A stretch of 64,000 nt of DNA from Eledone cirrhosa. Taxonomy: Eukaryota; Mollusca; Cephalopoda; Octopoda; Eledonidae. A program made the position numbers and the translations under genes. The notes under the pieces are model-generated. The model made no database searches. It was not told the DNA's origin and saw only the letters and a list, made by a program, of their open reading frames with translations. The stretch is from assembly GCA_964016885.1 (NCBI GenBank), contig OZ024749.1:27307372-27371371 (forward strand). The letters run 5' to 3'. Positions 12,410-23,400 of this stretch are shown here, piece after piece (positions within the stretch are counted from its first letter, which is position 1; the number at the start of each line of letters is the position of its first letter).

Positions 12410-15400
12410 CATACATACATATATACACATACATACATATATATACACATACATATATATATATACACATACATATATATATATACACATACATATATAT
12501 ATATACACATACATATATATACACATATATATATATATAAGCATACATATATATATATAAGCATACATATATATATATAAGCATACATATATATATATAT
12601 AAGCATACATATATATATATAAGCATACATATATATATATAAGCATACATATATATATATAAGCATACATACATATATATAAGCATACATACATATATAT
12701 ATATATATACATACGCATACATATATATATATAAGCATACATACATATATATACATATACATATACAGGGTGCAAACGATATTTGTTCGCAAGATTACTG
12801 TCTAGAAAAAAATAACGCAGTAGTTTTATTTTTTAAGATATATTTATCAAACTTGGGTCAGTTTGTCTTCATGACTTGTTCTTTCGATCTCACTCGATAA
12901 ACCCGCCATTGGCTTTGATGACGGCCTCGGAACCGGCTACAGGCCTTCGTCACTGTCCCCCGACTTAGGCCCCTAAAGGCACTTGTGATCCTGGCCTTCA
13001 GATTGTCTTTCATATTGCAGCTAGATCTGTTGGTGTCTCGTTCCACTGCGCCCCACACAAAGAAGTCGAGGGGGTTGCAGTCAGGTGAGCCGGGAGGCCA
13101 GATGAAGTGTGGTCGACGAAATTCTCTGACAGCCAGTCTTGGGTCTTTCGGCTGGTATGGCAGGGCGCTGAGTCTTGCTGCCACACGTACGGCCTACCCG
13201 CAGCTACCTGGTCGATCCAGGGCTTTACTACCTTGCTCAGAACACGGATGTAGCCATCGGTGTTCAGCTTGAGGCCCTCAGGGAAGAAGAGAGGTGGCAT
13301 GACGACACCTAAGACCAATGTTGTCGCTAGAAACTGTCTGCATGACTCTGGGCACGTCTTTGGGTGAGACAGCGAGCCACCTGTTCTGGGAGTTGATCTT
13401 CTGGTCCTTATTTGTCCTCCCGGTGCGGATTCCAAGAAGAACTCCGTGTCTCTTCCACAAATTTGGAGGTTCAAAATTATTCATAATCAATTATTCTGAA
13501 AATAAATAATGGAAATATAGTCACTGTTTTTATGAAGACAAGAGTGATAACGGAAGAAAAAAAATTTGCATAAAATTACCAGTTGAAAATTGCTAACAAA
13601 TATCATCCACACCCTGTATATATATATATACATATATATTACAAAAATTAGGATTGGTGCTCTGAAATAGCAATGTATACATGAATGTATGTATAGTATA
13701 TTTGGCAATATACCGTATGTTTAATTAAAAACATTTTGAAGACCTTGCGCTATCATTTTTAAAGTAGTGACTATGTCACTTAATTCTTTTTTTGGCAAAG
13801 GAAGGGAGAGAAGCTGACATTCCGTTTCACACTGTTGGTGATCCTCAGAGCAACGTACGAGATATTTAAATGCCAATATTACCTTCAAAGTCTTATCCCA
13901 ACTTCCAGTCATTACACAAGAGTAAGATGGCGCCTTAATCCAGTGGACTGTTTTGATAGGGGCATCATGCTGTAAAAACAGAAAGAGAAAGAGCAGTACA
14001 GTTACAGGTGCAACATGTTGCAAACAGAGAGATCAGTTATAGAATTAAATGCTTAACAGCTGACAGGTGTATCATGCTGCAGAGAGAACGAGACAGCTAT
14101 AACATGTATATAGAAACAACTGGACAATTGAGGGTGCCCAGATTATCACACTGAAAACTATAGGATTCACCACAGCATCTTAAAGTGTACAGTTTAGTTT
14201 ACAGCTAGGCAGAGAGAGACATATCATAGAGATAGACATGGAGTATGCAGTACAGTTTAGTCTACAGCTAGACAGAGAGAGACGTTGGAGTATGCAGTAC
14301 AGTTTAGTTAGACAGAGAGACATCGTAAACATGGAACAACAGATATGTTGGCCCTGCTCAGTCAAAGGAGAGTTCAATCACAGCAGATCTGGGACTTCAC
14401 AATGATACCACCACATCCACCATCACTACTATATGATACATACCTGTGCTATTTGAACAGTCTGGTTGCTCCCTAAATCCCACATTTTTGCTGTCTTGTC
14501 ACATGAAGCTGTGAACACTTTCGTCCCATCCTACAAAAAAAAAAAAAGAAAAAAAATTCACAATGATTTGCACAAATATATACTTTTTTTTTTTATATAT
14601 ATAATTATTTTCCATGTTTGCATCGTTTTGATAGATCAAGCAAGGTGAGGTCATATGACCTGTCAAACTCTAAAGTTTAACCCATAAGTTAATGTCAGTT
14701 ATAAGCCAAAGGCTCAAGCCAGTACTTATCCCAGATTTCCTTGGAATTATGCAACTGAGAGTACTAGACTGTCCCTGGAGAGGATGCCAGTAAATTGCAG
14801 GTTTAACTCCCCAGCTACTGCTGGTAATCACTCTTAGCTGGAATCGAACAGACGACATTATGATTGTATGGCAAGTATCTGAACCATCAGGCCAATATGG
14901 AAAATAGGCATAAAATGGTGATGATGACAGCGATATTCCACCACACATACACAAAATGGAAGAAAAATACTTACATCGCTCCAGTCGGCATCAAGAACAG
15001 CTCCTGTGTGTGTCTGCTGAGCCTTTGGAATGGTTTGTCCATTTTGTTGTACTTCCCAACACCGGACCTAGAAATTGGTAAATGTATGAAACAATAATAA
15101 CAATTTAAAAAAAACACACAACAAAACAAAATTTTATAATAAAAACATTCTTAAAAAATCAAAACACACACACACACAACGGTTTTTAATTTTGGTCTAA
15201 TTTATTCCTGGAACAAACACTCAGGAGAGATACTTTGAAAGAGGCTACCAATGTTTGTGACAAGTAAAGAAGACTGTTAAACCAGATGATAACGCATAAG
15301 GACAGCAATTTAGCGGAGGGGAGGGGTTAAATCAATCACATTAACCCTCCCCCCTCTGATCCCCAGTACTTGGCTGGTACTTTAACTCTGGATAGGATGA

Positions 15401-17340
15401 AAGGCAAAGTTAATGTTGTCAGGATTGAACTCAGGAGGCTATACACCCTACTAAACAACATGACGCTCAGTGCTGCCCCACCCCAGAACAAAAGTGGACA
15501 AACACAACTTACAACCAGCTTGTTATCCACCCTACTCCACACAACATGACCCTGAGTGTCGCCCCACCCCAGGACAAGAGTGGACAGGCAGACACAACCT
15601 ACAACCAGCTTGTTATACACCCTACTCCACACAATATGACCCTCACTGCAGTCCCATCCCAGATCAAGAGTGGACAGACACACAAACACAACTTACAACC
15701 AGCTTGCTATAGACCCTAGTCTAGACAATATGACCCTCACTGCAAGCGCACCCAAGAACAAGAATGAAAGCCCTGAACTTACATTGTTGTCCCAACTACC
15801 TGCTATGAGATAGGTGGATGGTAATGTACTTGGACTGAACTTCACCACGGTAACGCTATCATCCGGAGGTGAATTTACCTAAAAACAACAACAAAAACAA
15901 GAAAAAGAAAAGAATATATAATAAAATAAAACAAAATTTCTTGAGGTAAACATAAATATATATATATCACTGGGTCAGGACCCAACGACTCAAGAAGGTA
16001 GGTGTAATGATAGTTACAGGTAGTTCGCCAGTCAGAGCACTCAAAGCAATTCTAAAGGTCTGTCATGAGTAGGGTTTATACTTCTGTGTAGCTAAGGGCT
16101 AAAAGCAGCTGTAATCTGCAGAGTGTAAGTAAAATTAAGCAGGAAGAAAGTCTCAAGGCTGCATCTTATATAAACTTTATTACCACATGACAATTGTTTC
16201 AATATCGATCAGCTGTGTGATCATAATGACTGGGGTCCAACTCAGCATGTACAGTTCATTAGATATGTGGGTTTTATATAAAGCATTCTATAGTATACCA
16301 TAGAACAAAAAGAAACTTAATTCTTGATGCCATCATAGGAGTACTGTCCTGAAACAAGGCATGTTCTGGGCATTTAAAACCTGATGGAACCCACCCTTCT
16401 TCAAGTCAGGAGAGAGAGAAAAATCAGTCGCAGTACTGGACTGGTTCTTTCTTTATTAGCATCGAAGTGATGAAAACAAAGTTGGCCTCAGCAGGATTTG
16501 AACTCAGGGTGCATTGATCTAGAATAAATACCAAGTCATTTTTAATCCACTACCCTAACGACTCTGGAAGCATCATTATGAGAATGCATGGGAGGATAAT
16601 GGTCTACCTGAAGCAGATCCAACAGAGGGACCAGCCCTCCAAGTTAGCAGCAGTATGGTAAGGCAACTAAGGATATGAAGATAGGCAAAGCAACTGGACC
16701 ATCAGGGATAGTTGCTGAGATGCTGGGCCACACATTAACCAGGCGTATTATAAATCAGGTAATACAGGATGGGTTCATACCCAATGACTGGTGTAGCAGC
16801 AACATCATCAACTGCTACAAGTGCAAAACAATAACCACAAGACAGAGGAAACTATAAAAACATTAAATTGATGAACCAGGTCATGAAAGTCACTGAAAGA
16901 TATATTGCACTACTATTCATGTACAGAATAGATAAAATGCAGATGCTCTCTTCAATGTGAGACAGTTGCAGAAGTACCTAGCTAAGAGTAAGCCCCTCTG
17001 TATAGCATTTGTAGATCTGGAAATAATTTTTGACATGGTTCCCTGTTCCATAGTCAATTAGGAAACTAAGGGTAGAGGAATGTAAGGTTAGCAGTCAGTA
17101 AGGTTAGAATTAACAGTGAGTATAGTGAGGGATCCACCAGGGTTCTGTTCTCAGCCCTCTCCTGTTTATTATTCTCTTCCACACCAGAACAGACTGCTGG
17201 TAATAGAAGTTAGACAAAGTGGAACTTACCTCGATGTCTTTCATTGGATTGTAGTTAGCTGTATTTGTTCCCATAAACATGTTGCTTCCATCACCTGTGA
17301 AACCGGAAGGGGCTCCAAATATGTTCATTATTTAGAACAA
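8657..17340 (-). CDS. RAE1: RAE1, mRNA export factor / nucleoporin-binding WD40 protein, complete
   Basis: Ten coding exons on the - strand: 17328-17230, 15878-15783, 15067-14975, 14530-14444, 13969-13883, 10963-10892, 10145-10038, 9705-9526, 9218-9024, 8749-8657 (stop at the low end). They sum to 369 aa against 368 in human RAE1. The first exon adds 12 bases of leader to an acceptor at 17341. Motifs in order: [10 protein letters not shown] and YNPMKDIEV at the N terminus, [110 protein letters not shown]1 folds as a seven-bladed WD40 propeller, binds the GLEBS motif of Nup98 at the nuclear pore and acts in mRNA export and the mitotic spindle checkpoint. All exons are multiples of three and all nine coding introns are phase 0. 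Introns hold a 47-bp minisatellite and a mariner remnant. Confidence 0.97.
8755..9003. repeat. GA-rich low-complexity tract in the last RAE1 intron
   Basis: Purine-rich + strand with (GAGA)n runs and short imperfect repeats of AGAGGAAGTGTGTGAGAGAG and AGAGTGTAATGAGTCA. The stretch fills the 274-bp intron between the last two RAE1 exons. The pyrimidine-rich transcript strand leads into the final acceptor. Confidence 0.7.
10190..10440 (-). repeat. Degenerate repeat, family D (CACCCAGTCCACYCTG units)
   Basis: About three imperfect units of roughly 55 bp, each with AGCACCCAGTC(C/A)A(C/T)CCTG and GTAGTCGTAATGGTGA-like text, end in a GCATCCAGC block. The same text recurs near 17820-18110, 26030-26290, 36930-37470, 42060-42580, 43370-43570, 44105-44480, 54250-54660 and 61440-61700. 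These look like internally duplicated cephalopod interspersed repeats. Located in the RAE1 intron between the exons ending at 10145 and starting at 10892. Confidence 0.55.
10448..10657 (+). mobile_element. piggyBac-like MITE copy
   Basis: Starts CCCTTTAGTATTTAAACCAG and ends AATGTTAAAAGGTTAA. It contains the shared CTCATACTGATGTTGAGGTA and CGATATTATG blocks. The left TTAA is mutated to AAAA; the right TTAA is kept. Confidence 0.65.
11050..12107. repeat. 47-bp minisatellite, about 23 copies, in RAE1 intron
   Basis: The unit reads CATCACAGTAACATCTTGTA then TTTGTGGTGTTGGACGTATG then TTAACAG. Copies are nearly identical. Variants are CATCACAG/CGTCACAG/CATCTCAG, GGACGT/GGATCT, and units lacking the AACAG/AGC segment (41-42 bp). 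More diverged units extend left to about 10985. It fills much of the 2.9-kb intron between the exons at 13883 and 10963. Confidence 0.95.
12356..12765. repeat. AT-rich microsatellite with ATAAGCATACAT units
   Basis: (TA)n followed by repeated ATACACATACATATATATAT and ATAAGCATACATATATATAT units. Both strands carry long artefactual frames. The mariner element begins immediately to the right. Confidence 0.93.
12766..13616 (-). mobile_element. Mariner-family DNA transposon, internally deleted, inside RAE1 intron
   Basis: An 851-bp element flanked by TA (12764-12765 and 13617-13618). Its terminal inverted repeats are 27 bp: CAGGGTGCAAACGATATTTG on the left, and CAGGGTGTGGATGATATTTG on the right read in reverse complement. 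On the - strand it encodes parts of a transposase in two frames: [38 protein letters not shown], then [20 protein letters not shown] and [17 protein letters not shown]. These hold the second and third acidic residues of a mariner DD34D-type catalytic domain ([11 protein letters not shown]). The N-terminal DNA-binding region and first catalytic Asp are missing and the frame is broken, so it cannot be autonomous. It sits inside a microsatellite in the RAE1 intron. Confidence 0.88.
14180..14330. repeat. Short tandem repeat in RAE1 intron
   Basis: Three imperfect repeats of about 50-55 bp containing CAGTTTAGTYTACAGCTAG, AGACAGAGAGAGAC and GGAGTATGCAGTA text. Nothing else is visible in the intron. 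Confidence 0.6.
15440..15745. repeat. Three to four copies of an approximately 87-bp tandem repeat in RAE1 intron
   Basis: Repeated text: AAGAGTGGACAGRCAGACAC, AACTTACAACCAGCTTGTTA, TACACCCTACTCCACACAAT and ATGACCCTCACTGCAG. It ends within 40 bp of the RAE1 exon at 15783-15878. The left edge (15310-15440) resembles an antisense family C SINE body. Confidence 0.75.
16627..17215 (+). mobile_element. Old RTE-like reverse transcriptase fragment, sense +, in RAE1 intron 1
   Basis: The + strand reads [36 protein letters not shown], then in shifted frames [31 protein letters not shown] and, further on, [16 protein letters not shown] remnants of the GSVLSPLLF block. It matches the LINE at 2013-4275 (for example KTGKAAGPSEIVAEML, LAKSKPLYLAFVDLEKAF) with several deletions and stops. 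It ends about 15 bp from the donor of the first RAE1 coding exon. Confidence 0.8.
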
Positions 17341-17399
17341 CTACAAAGAAAAATTAAAATATATAACCCATGCAAAATAGACATAAAACAATGATATAA

Positions 17400-18270
17400 T
17401 AATATCAACTGATGGTACTACATTAAATTGCACCCAGTACACTCTGGAAAAAGGTAGTGCTGATGACACTAAAATTCAGCCACTACACTGGACAGTGGTA
17501 ATGCTAGTGCCAAAATAAAATGCCTTTACATGCTGAGCTCAAATCCCACATTCAAATTTCTGAATATACATCTGTATAAGTCTCACCTCTTCCCAGGAAA
17601 TTATGTAAAGAACCAGCATGTGTCTTTATCTACCACATTTATTTACAATAAACATGCCATAATATTATAGACCTATCCACCAGTACAAGCACTGAAACAC
17701 TAAAAGTAAACAAAGTGACGGATCAGAGACTACAATGTTAGTGATCAAACAGACACAATACAGAGCTTGAGAGGACTCTTCAGCCTAGCTGAGGATATAC
17801 CAATGTCTCTAGTGCCAATGCCATAAAATGCACCCAGTCCACCCTTAACGTGTCAGTGTTGATGCCATGATAAATGCACCGAGACCACTATGTAAAGAGA
17901 TTGTGTTGATGCTATGATAAAATCACTTAGTCCACTCTGTAAGGTGGTTGGCGTTACAAAGGGCATCCAGCCACAGAAACCATGACAAATATAGAACATA
18001 TGAGCAAAATGAGATCTTTCCAGCTCGTCTAATCTCAGCCTGTGACAACCCGCCCGACCCCTACAAATGCCAACGTAGAAAAAGGACATAAAATTGCGGT
18101 GGTGATGATGAACATTAACAAACCTCAATTCAAGAATTACCATACACTATAAATGGTGCATACAAAACAGAGGTGTGACTTATACATAATTGTACACTAA
18201 TTTTCAGTGGCTGTAACATTGATTTCCAATATAAGCACGAGGCCAGCAAATGTGAGGGGCAAAGCTAAGT
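17400..18270. repeat. RAE1 upstream intron/intergenic stretch with family D repeat
   Basis: 17400-17800 shows no gene. 17820-18110 holds family D repeat text (CACCCAGTCCACCCTTAACG, GCGTTACAAAGGGCATCCAG, GCCAACGTAGAAAAAGGACA) ending in a GGTGATGATG tail. No exon could be supported. Confidence 0.5.
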
Positions 18271-18277
18271 TGATTAA

Positions 18278-18499
18278 CCCTTTAGCATTTACATTACTCT
18301 ATATATACTATTGTTTTTTTTTTTGTGGTAAAGGCTTTATCTGACATAATTATCTCACATAATATTGAATCTACGAGATTTTGATGTTATTTATTTTGAG
18401 AATACCTTAACATCAGTATGAGCGGCCAGTTACAGCCGGTTTGAACAGAAAACAGTGAGAGAATTTGGGATGGATATGGCTGGTTTAAATGCTAATGGG
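18278..18499 (-). mobile_element. piggyBac-like MITE with intact TTAA flanks
   Basis: TTAA at 18274-18277 and 18500-18503. Left end CCCTTTAGCATTTACATTAC; right end in reverse complement CCCATTAGCATTTAAACCAG. Inside, reversed relative to the 10448 copy, are CGAGATTTTGATGTTATTTA, CCTTAACATCAGTATGAGCG and GGTTTGAACAGAAA. TTAA duplication with CCC-starting ends is the piggyBac signature. There is no transposase, so it is non-autonomous. Confidence 0.75.
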
Positions 18500-18504
18500 T
18501 TAAA

Positions 18505-18840
18505 CCAACCTCAGTATTTGACTGGTACTTTATTTTATCGACCCCGGGAAGGATGAAAGGCAAAGTTGACCTTGGTGAACTTTGAACTCAGATGTTATAA
18601 ACCAGAACAATTGCTGCTATGACATTTTATCAGACGCTCTACCAATCCACCACCCTCTAATGGCTTCTAATTTGACGGGAGGGGAAGTCAATTATATTGA
18701 CCCCATCACTTGACTGGTACTTTATTTTATCAACCCCCGGAAACACGAAAGGCAAGATCGACGAAGGCGGGATTTGAACTCAAAATGTAAAGCGCTGGAA
18801 TAAATACCGAAAGACATTTTGTCGAAGACTGGGTACTTAG
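18505..18840 (-). mobile_element. Two antisense family C SINE fragments
   Basis: CTGGTACTTTATTTTATCGA, CCCGGGAAGGATGAAAGGCA and TTTGAACTCAGATGTTATAA, then a second copy from about 18680 with GACTGGTACTTTATTTTATC and GGGATTTGAACTCAAAATGT. Each is an antisense SINE body with degenerate head. Confidence 0.7.
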
Positions 18841-18849
18841 TTTTCCTAT

Positions 18850-20330
18850 TAATTCATATCATGCACTCTCCATTACTCTAAATATGAGATGGTTATAGGA
18901 AGAGTCGATCATAAAACCATACCACGCCAATAAATGCATCACCAATATATAATTAAAGATACGTAATAAATTATTCTTCGGTTGAAAGGAATGAAGAAAT
19001 TGTAGATTTGCAGTATTGAATCTAGCTGCCTTTTCTAAATCCTGCTGGAAATATGAAAAATTCCTCGTAGAAACCCCACACTTGTTTATTATAAAACCTC
19101 TACAATTCCTCCTCGGTGTTCCATCGATTCAACAATGGCCAAAATAATAGCAACAACAATCATTTTATTTGAATAATATAAATATATTTACAAGAGAATC
19201 ATTACAATATAATAAACGCATAAAATATAAAATAATAAAAATAGTAGTCATAATAATAATGGTTTCTTTATAATAATAGTAATTATTGAGTGAAAAATGC
19301 ATTTAACGTTGGCTTAGTTGCACAACGAAGAAGATTGCGACTTTGCTATCACATATGGATATAGTTGTTTAAAAATGAACAACGGTGCACAAACTGAAAA
19401 ATATGATAGGTCATTGATCGATCGATTTTGTAGAAAAATATGATCTGGAAAGAGAAAGTTGGCGGCACTTACCCGACAGGTTGTCAGAAATATTAGGTGG
19501 GCCACTTACCTCCTCTTTACATTCACTCTCTCTCCCTCTTTGATGGTCTTTAATTGATGTAAGCGACCTTGTCTTTGTGAGTGAGTGAGAAAGAGTGAGT
19601 GAGAAAGAGCGAGCGAGAGAGAAAATGTGAGTGAGAGATCAATATTATTATAGCTTTTATGAATTATTGAGAACTTGTAGGTGATATCACGATTTGCTAA
19701 AAGTAGCAACCAAATTTCCTTCAAATCGCACCCTACGTCATGAAGGATTGAATGAGATGCTAGCAACATCTCAGGGAGGTCATTGACAAAAAATATTCAA
19801 GAATAAATATTAGGAAAACACTCCTTATCTCATGTTTTACCAGAAAACGTGGTATACTCAACCACTGTAAATAATTACAAGAAGAATTCTGATAAAATTG
19901 TTAATTCGGTAACATAAAATATTAGTGAGGCGAGCAGCAATCAAGCTACAATAAACTTCATATTTAGTCTAGCTTATTAAATTATAAGGCTGAATTTAGC
20001 TTGCAAAAACAACACAAAACCCAAACACTTTTATTAATTTCTTAAGAATAAGGTACCCTGTCTGTAAGAAATAATCATAATCTGTCACTTCTAAAAACAC
20101 ATCAACGCACCTCATTTTACCAACACTTATTTAGCTGTTTGTTTATCGACGACATGGACTAAACTATCGTTTCAAATTTTAACTCAGATTCTAGTATTAA
20201 TTTTTTTTTATTTTTCTTACTAAAAATTGTACATTTGAATTAAATTAAATATAATACACATTACAGGAAAAATACGAGATTTATTTTTGTGAGACGGCCG
20301 CTTACATCAAAGCTACAGTCACAGAGAACC
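18850..20330. other. Largely unique intergenic/intronic sequence
   Basis: No repeat family dominates here and no conserved exon was found. At 19470-19515 two strong donor-like sites on the - strand (reverse complements of CACTTAC at 19463-19475 and 19502-19510 area) could end an alternative RAE1 leader exon, but no coding or conserved sequence supports it. A GA-rich run is at 19575-19640. Confidence 0.4.
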
Positions 20331-20344
20331 TATATAGATATAAA
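20331..20344 (+). promoter_or_regulatory. TATA-like element upstream of TATDN1
   Basis: TATATAGATATAAA lies 94-107 bp before the TATDN1 start codon. A TSS about 30 bp downstream (near 20370) would give a leader of about 70 bases. Sequence motif only; AT-rich context makes chance occurrence possible. Confidence 0.4.
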
Positions 20345-20437
20345 CCGACCGACTATAAACTTCCACCAGTTTATTCCAGAGCTGAAGTGTTTTGGATGAT
20401 TCATTCTCGTCGGCTTTTTACAGGTCTAATTACCAAC

Positions 20438-23400
20438 ATGTTCAAGTTTATTGGTACGTTCTTCATTCACTATAGCTTTTATACACAAATATTGATAGTA
20501 CTTCTAAGACCCTGTACGTTTCTCAGTTCAAATGCCGCCGAAGTCAATGAACCAACTAACTTCTACATCTCATCCTTCTAGAATCGGTAAAATAAAATAT
20601 CAATGAATTAGTTAGGTTAGTGGGATGAATTCTTCTGTTGAAAGAAAACATTAACGATCTACCATGATATGGCTCTGAAATAGGGAAGGGAAACTCGGTA
20701 GCTGAGAGTGAGAGAACTCCTTAATCACGCACGTGTCCACAAACATGAGCTAACAGCAACCTCTACGTGGTAGGTCGCCTTGCTAGAAATAGCAGCCAAA
20801 CTAGTTCCACGTAGTCCTAGGTACATACACTATGTCTGGAAAAGGATTAGGTGAAATGGACACAATTGAAATACATGATCATAGATCTCTCTCAAATATG
20901 CTATATGACCAAGGGCTATATAACATGTTGAAAATTCTACTGTCTCAAAAGTTTTCCAAATAACACCCAGGGGCGGCATGTTGGATAATGTAATATTATT
21001 GCTTGTTATTTTATATACCTAAAGCGAAACATCCCCAAATACCGAAGTTAACAATCGATTAACCCTTCCGTGTCTATGTTAGAAATAATAAGAAATAGTA
21101 GTAGGAGTAACATCACCTGGTTTGCAATACGTATTTATTTTACAAACACGTGAGATTGCCTATTAAGCTAAAGCAATGATATCTTATCGGATTAAGACTA
21201 TTAATTGTTTATTTACAAAATTTAGAAAGAAATTAAGTTATGTATAGATCAATTTTACAAACGGGATACGAGAAAAGTATGTTAACATTCAGCACACAAA
21301 TTAAAACTAGATTTTCAAATCTGTAGATTTCATTTAGAAGTTTCACCAGCCCTGCCGAAGTTATATTTAAACTAGAGGGGACAAAGAAAAATTCCGTGTG
21401 CATATTATATATATAGTTTGCCATTGCTTTGTATATATAAACACATGTGTAGAGCCTGTTGTCTCGTCAATTCTTACACAGGCCATGCAGGAAAAAAATA
21501 TGGTGCTCTCCTCGCTATATCACCCCTTACACATGGTAAATTAATATAAATAAGATAACGTTATATTTGGGGATGGTCATGTTGCCATAATTGCCAATAA
21601 AAAGAAACCGACGCACCATAAGATCTTCACTTTATCTTTATTACTAGTTATTCCAAATTAAGGTTTGGGTTAACTAACGCATTCTGTTTGTATGGCTGTC
21701 AATCTGGAATCAATACATTACAGGAAATTGATTGAATAAACCCTAATACTAATTTATAATAAATTGATTTCTGATTATATTATTGTCTTAAATTAATTTA
21801 GAATGGGTGGCGGTGGGGAGCTGTTCTGGAAAAACCACCAAAGATATTTATTTTCGTGCTTTCTTCCCTCAAGGCCATTCAAATAGTTGGCTTTTTAAGA
21901 AATGCCGCGAATTATTTCGTAAGACATAGTATATATATATACACATATATTATGTGGTATATATATATATATGAGTTGTTATTTTGGGCTATTAAAGTCG
22001 TAGAAAATATTGGCAAGAGAGATGGGGAAGAAGATAACGAAAGTATTTCTCAACGAATGTATCAATGTTGTTGTTTAGCCAAATCAACCCTGACTGGACA
22101 AACAAAACCTAGGATGAATAAAAGTCTATTCCAACCACGACCGCCCTTTTTTGTTAAGTCTATCTAGGATTTCTTTTGCGAGATGATTTAAGAGAGAGAG
22201 ATGTGGCTGCTATTTCTAGCACATACAAGCTTCCTCACTGATGTTAGTGGTGAGGGTAGGAGGTTGTTTAGCTTTGACGGAGGATCGAACCAGATCGTAT
22301 TCACTCGCTTAAAAATTACGTTAAAAAAATATCTATAATATTAATTCATATACAAACATGATATGTGAATGAAAGAAAAAGTAATTTCGGTAAGGTGTTT
22401 GAGTTAGATAAATATATATATTTATATGAAATTTCTTGATTGATTTTTATAATAGATATCAATATTATTATTCAACTTACCATCTTTAAAGGGTTTTCAC
22501 TGTTGCCTGTAAGAAAACAACAGTAAATAAGAAATGCTAGTTCCTTCCTTTCTTCCACCCCAGCCAACTTTGCACTGGACACAAGCGTGACGTAGTTAAT
22601 TATTCCGACAATTGACCAATCGCTGCTCACTATTCCGCCGGGGGTGAGAGCTGATTGGTCAGTTTGATTTTAATTCACTTCAATATCTGACATACTTTTT
22701 TACCAGAGGACTCCATTAGTTGTTTCCTTCAACTTGGTGAAAACTTCCGACAACAGCCTGTTGTGTTGTGTTGTGTGTAATTAAACGTGTGTGACAACGT
22801 GTGTTTGTTTCCTTAAACATACATGCATATGTATTTAGTTTTCGATGAGGAAAAGAAAGGGAGATTTTCTTTAAAAATGAATTATTATTTAAAATTTAGG
22901 GATTAGCAACAAGTAAAGTTATAGTCAATTGCAAAAATTTCGGTGCAGTTTCAATCGTGTAGAATTCTCTAATTTATATTTTTTATTTCAAATCTTCTGC
23001 AAATAAATTTCTGAGATTATATGTGCTTATATATATATATATATATGAAGGATTCGGGACCCCGACAGCTGAGCTCCTGCCATTTCAACAGCTAGATCCG
23101 ATATATATATATATATATATATATTTCGTTTTTGAATTTGTTTTGCAAGATTTCTTGCAAAACAGATATTGCTGTACTTTGGGAGGGTAATGATACACAA
23201 CACATAAAAACAAAATGGTAGACGGATTAAAGGAGAGACACAAAATAAGAAAACAGTAATTGAGGATGTTACAGAATGTGTGTCGAAAGAGCTTCGACAA
23301 TATATAAGCAACTAACCGGAAATTTATAAATTGAAGTGAAAACAAAGTGCTTGTGTTTTCATTGGCAGCATGACCCTCCCAAGGTATAACAATTGTATAT

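Noticed and set aside
12257..12792. Open frames of 130-172 codons on the - strand
   Set aside because: Products of the ATAAGCATACAT-type microsatellite.
19460..19515. Alternative RAE1 first exon with two donor-like sites
   Set aside because: Donor consensus is good, but no conserved or promoter-like sequence lies upstream; kept only as a remark, with 22481-22506 slightly preferred.
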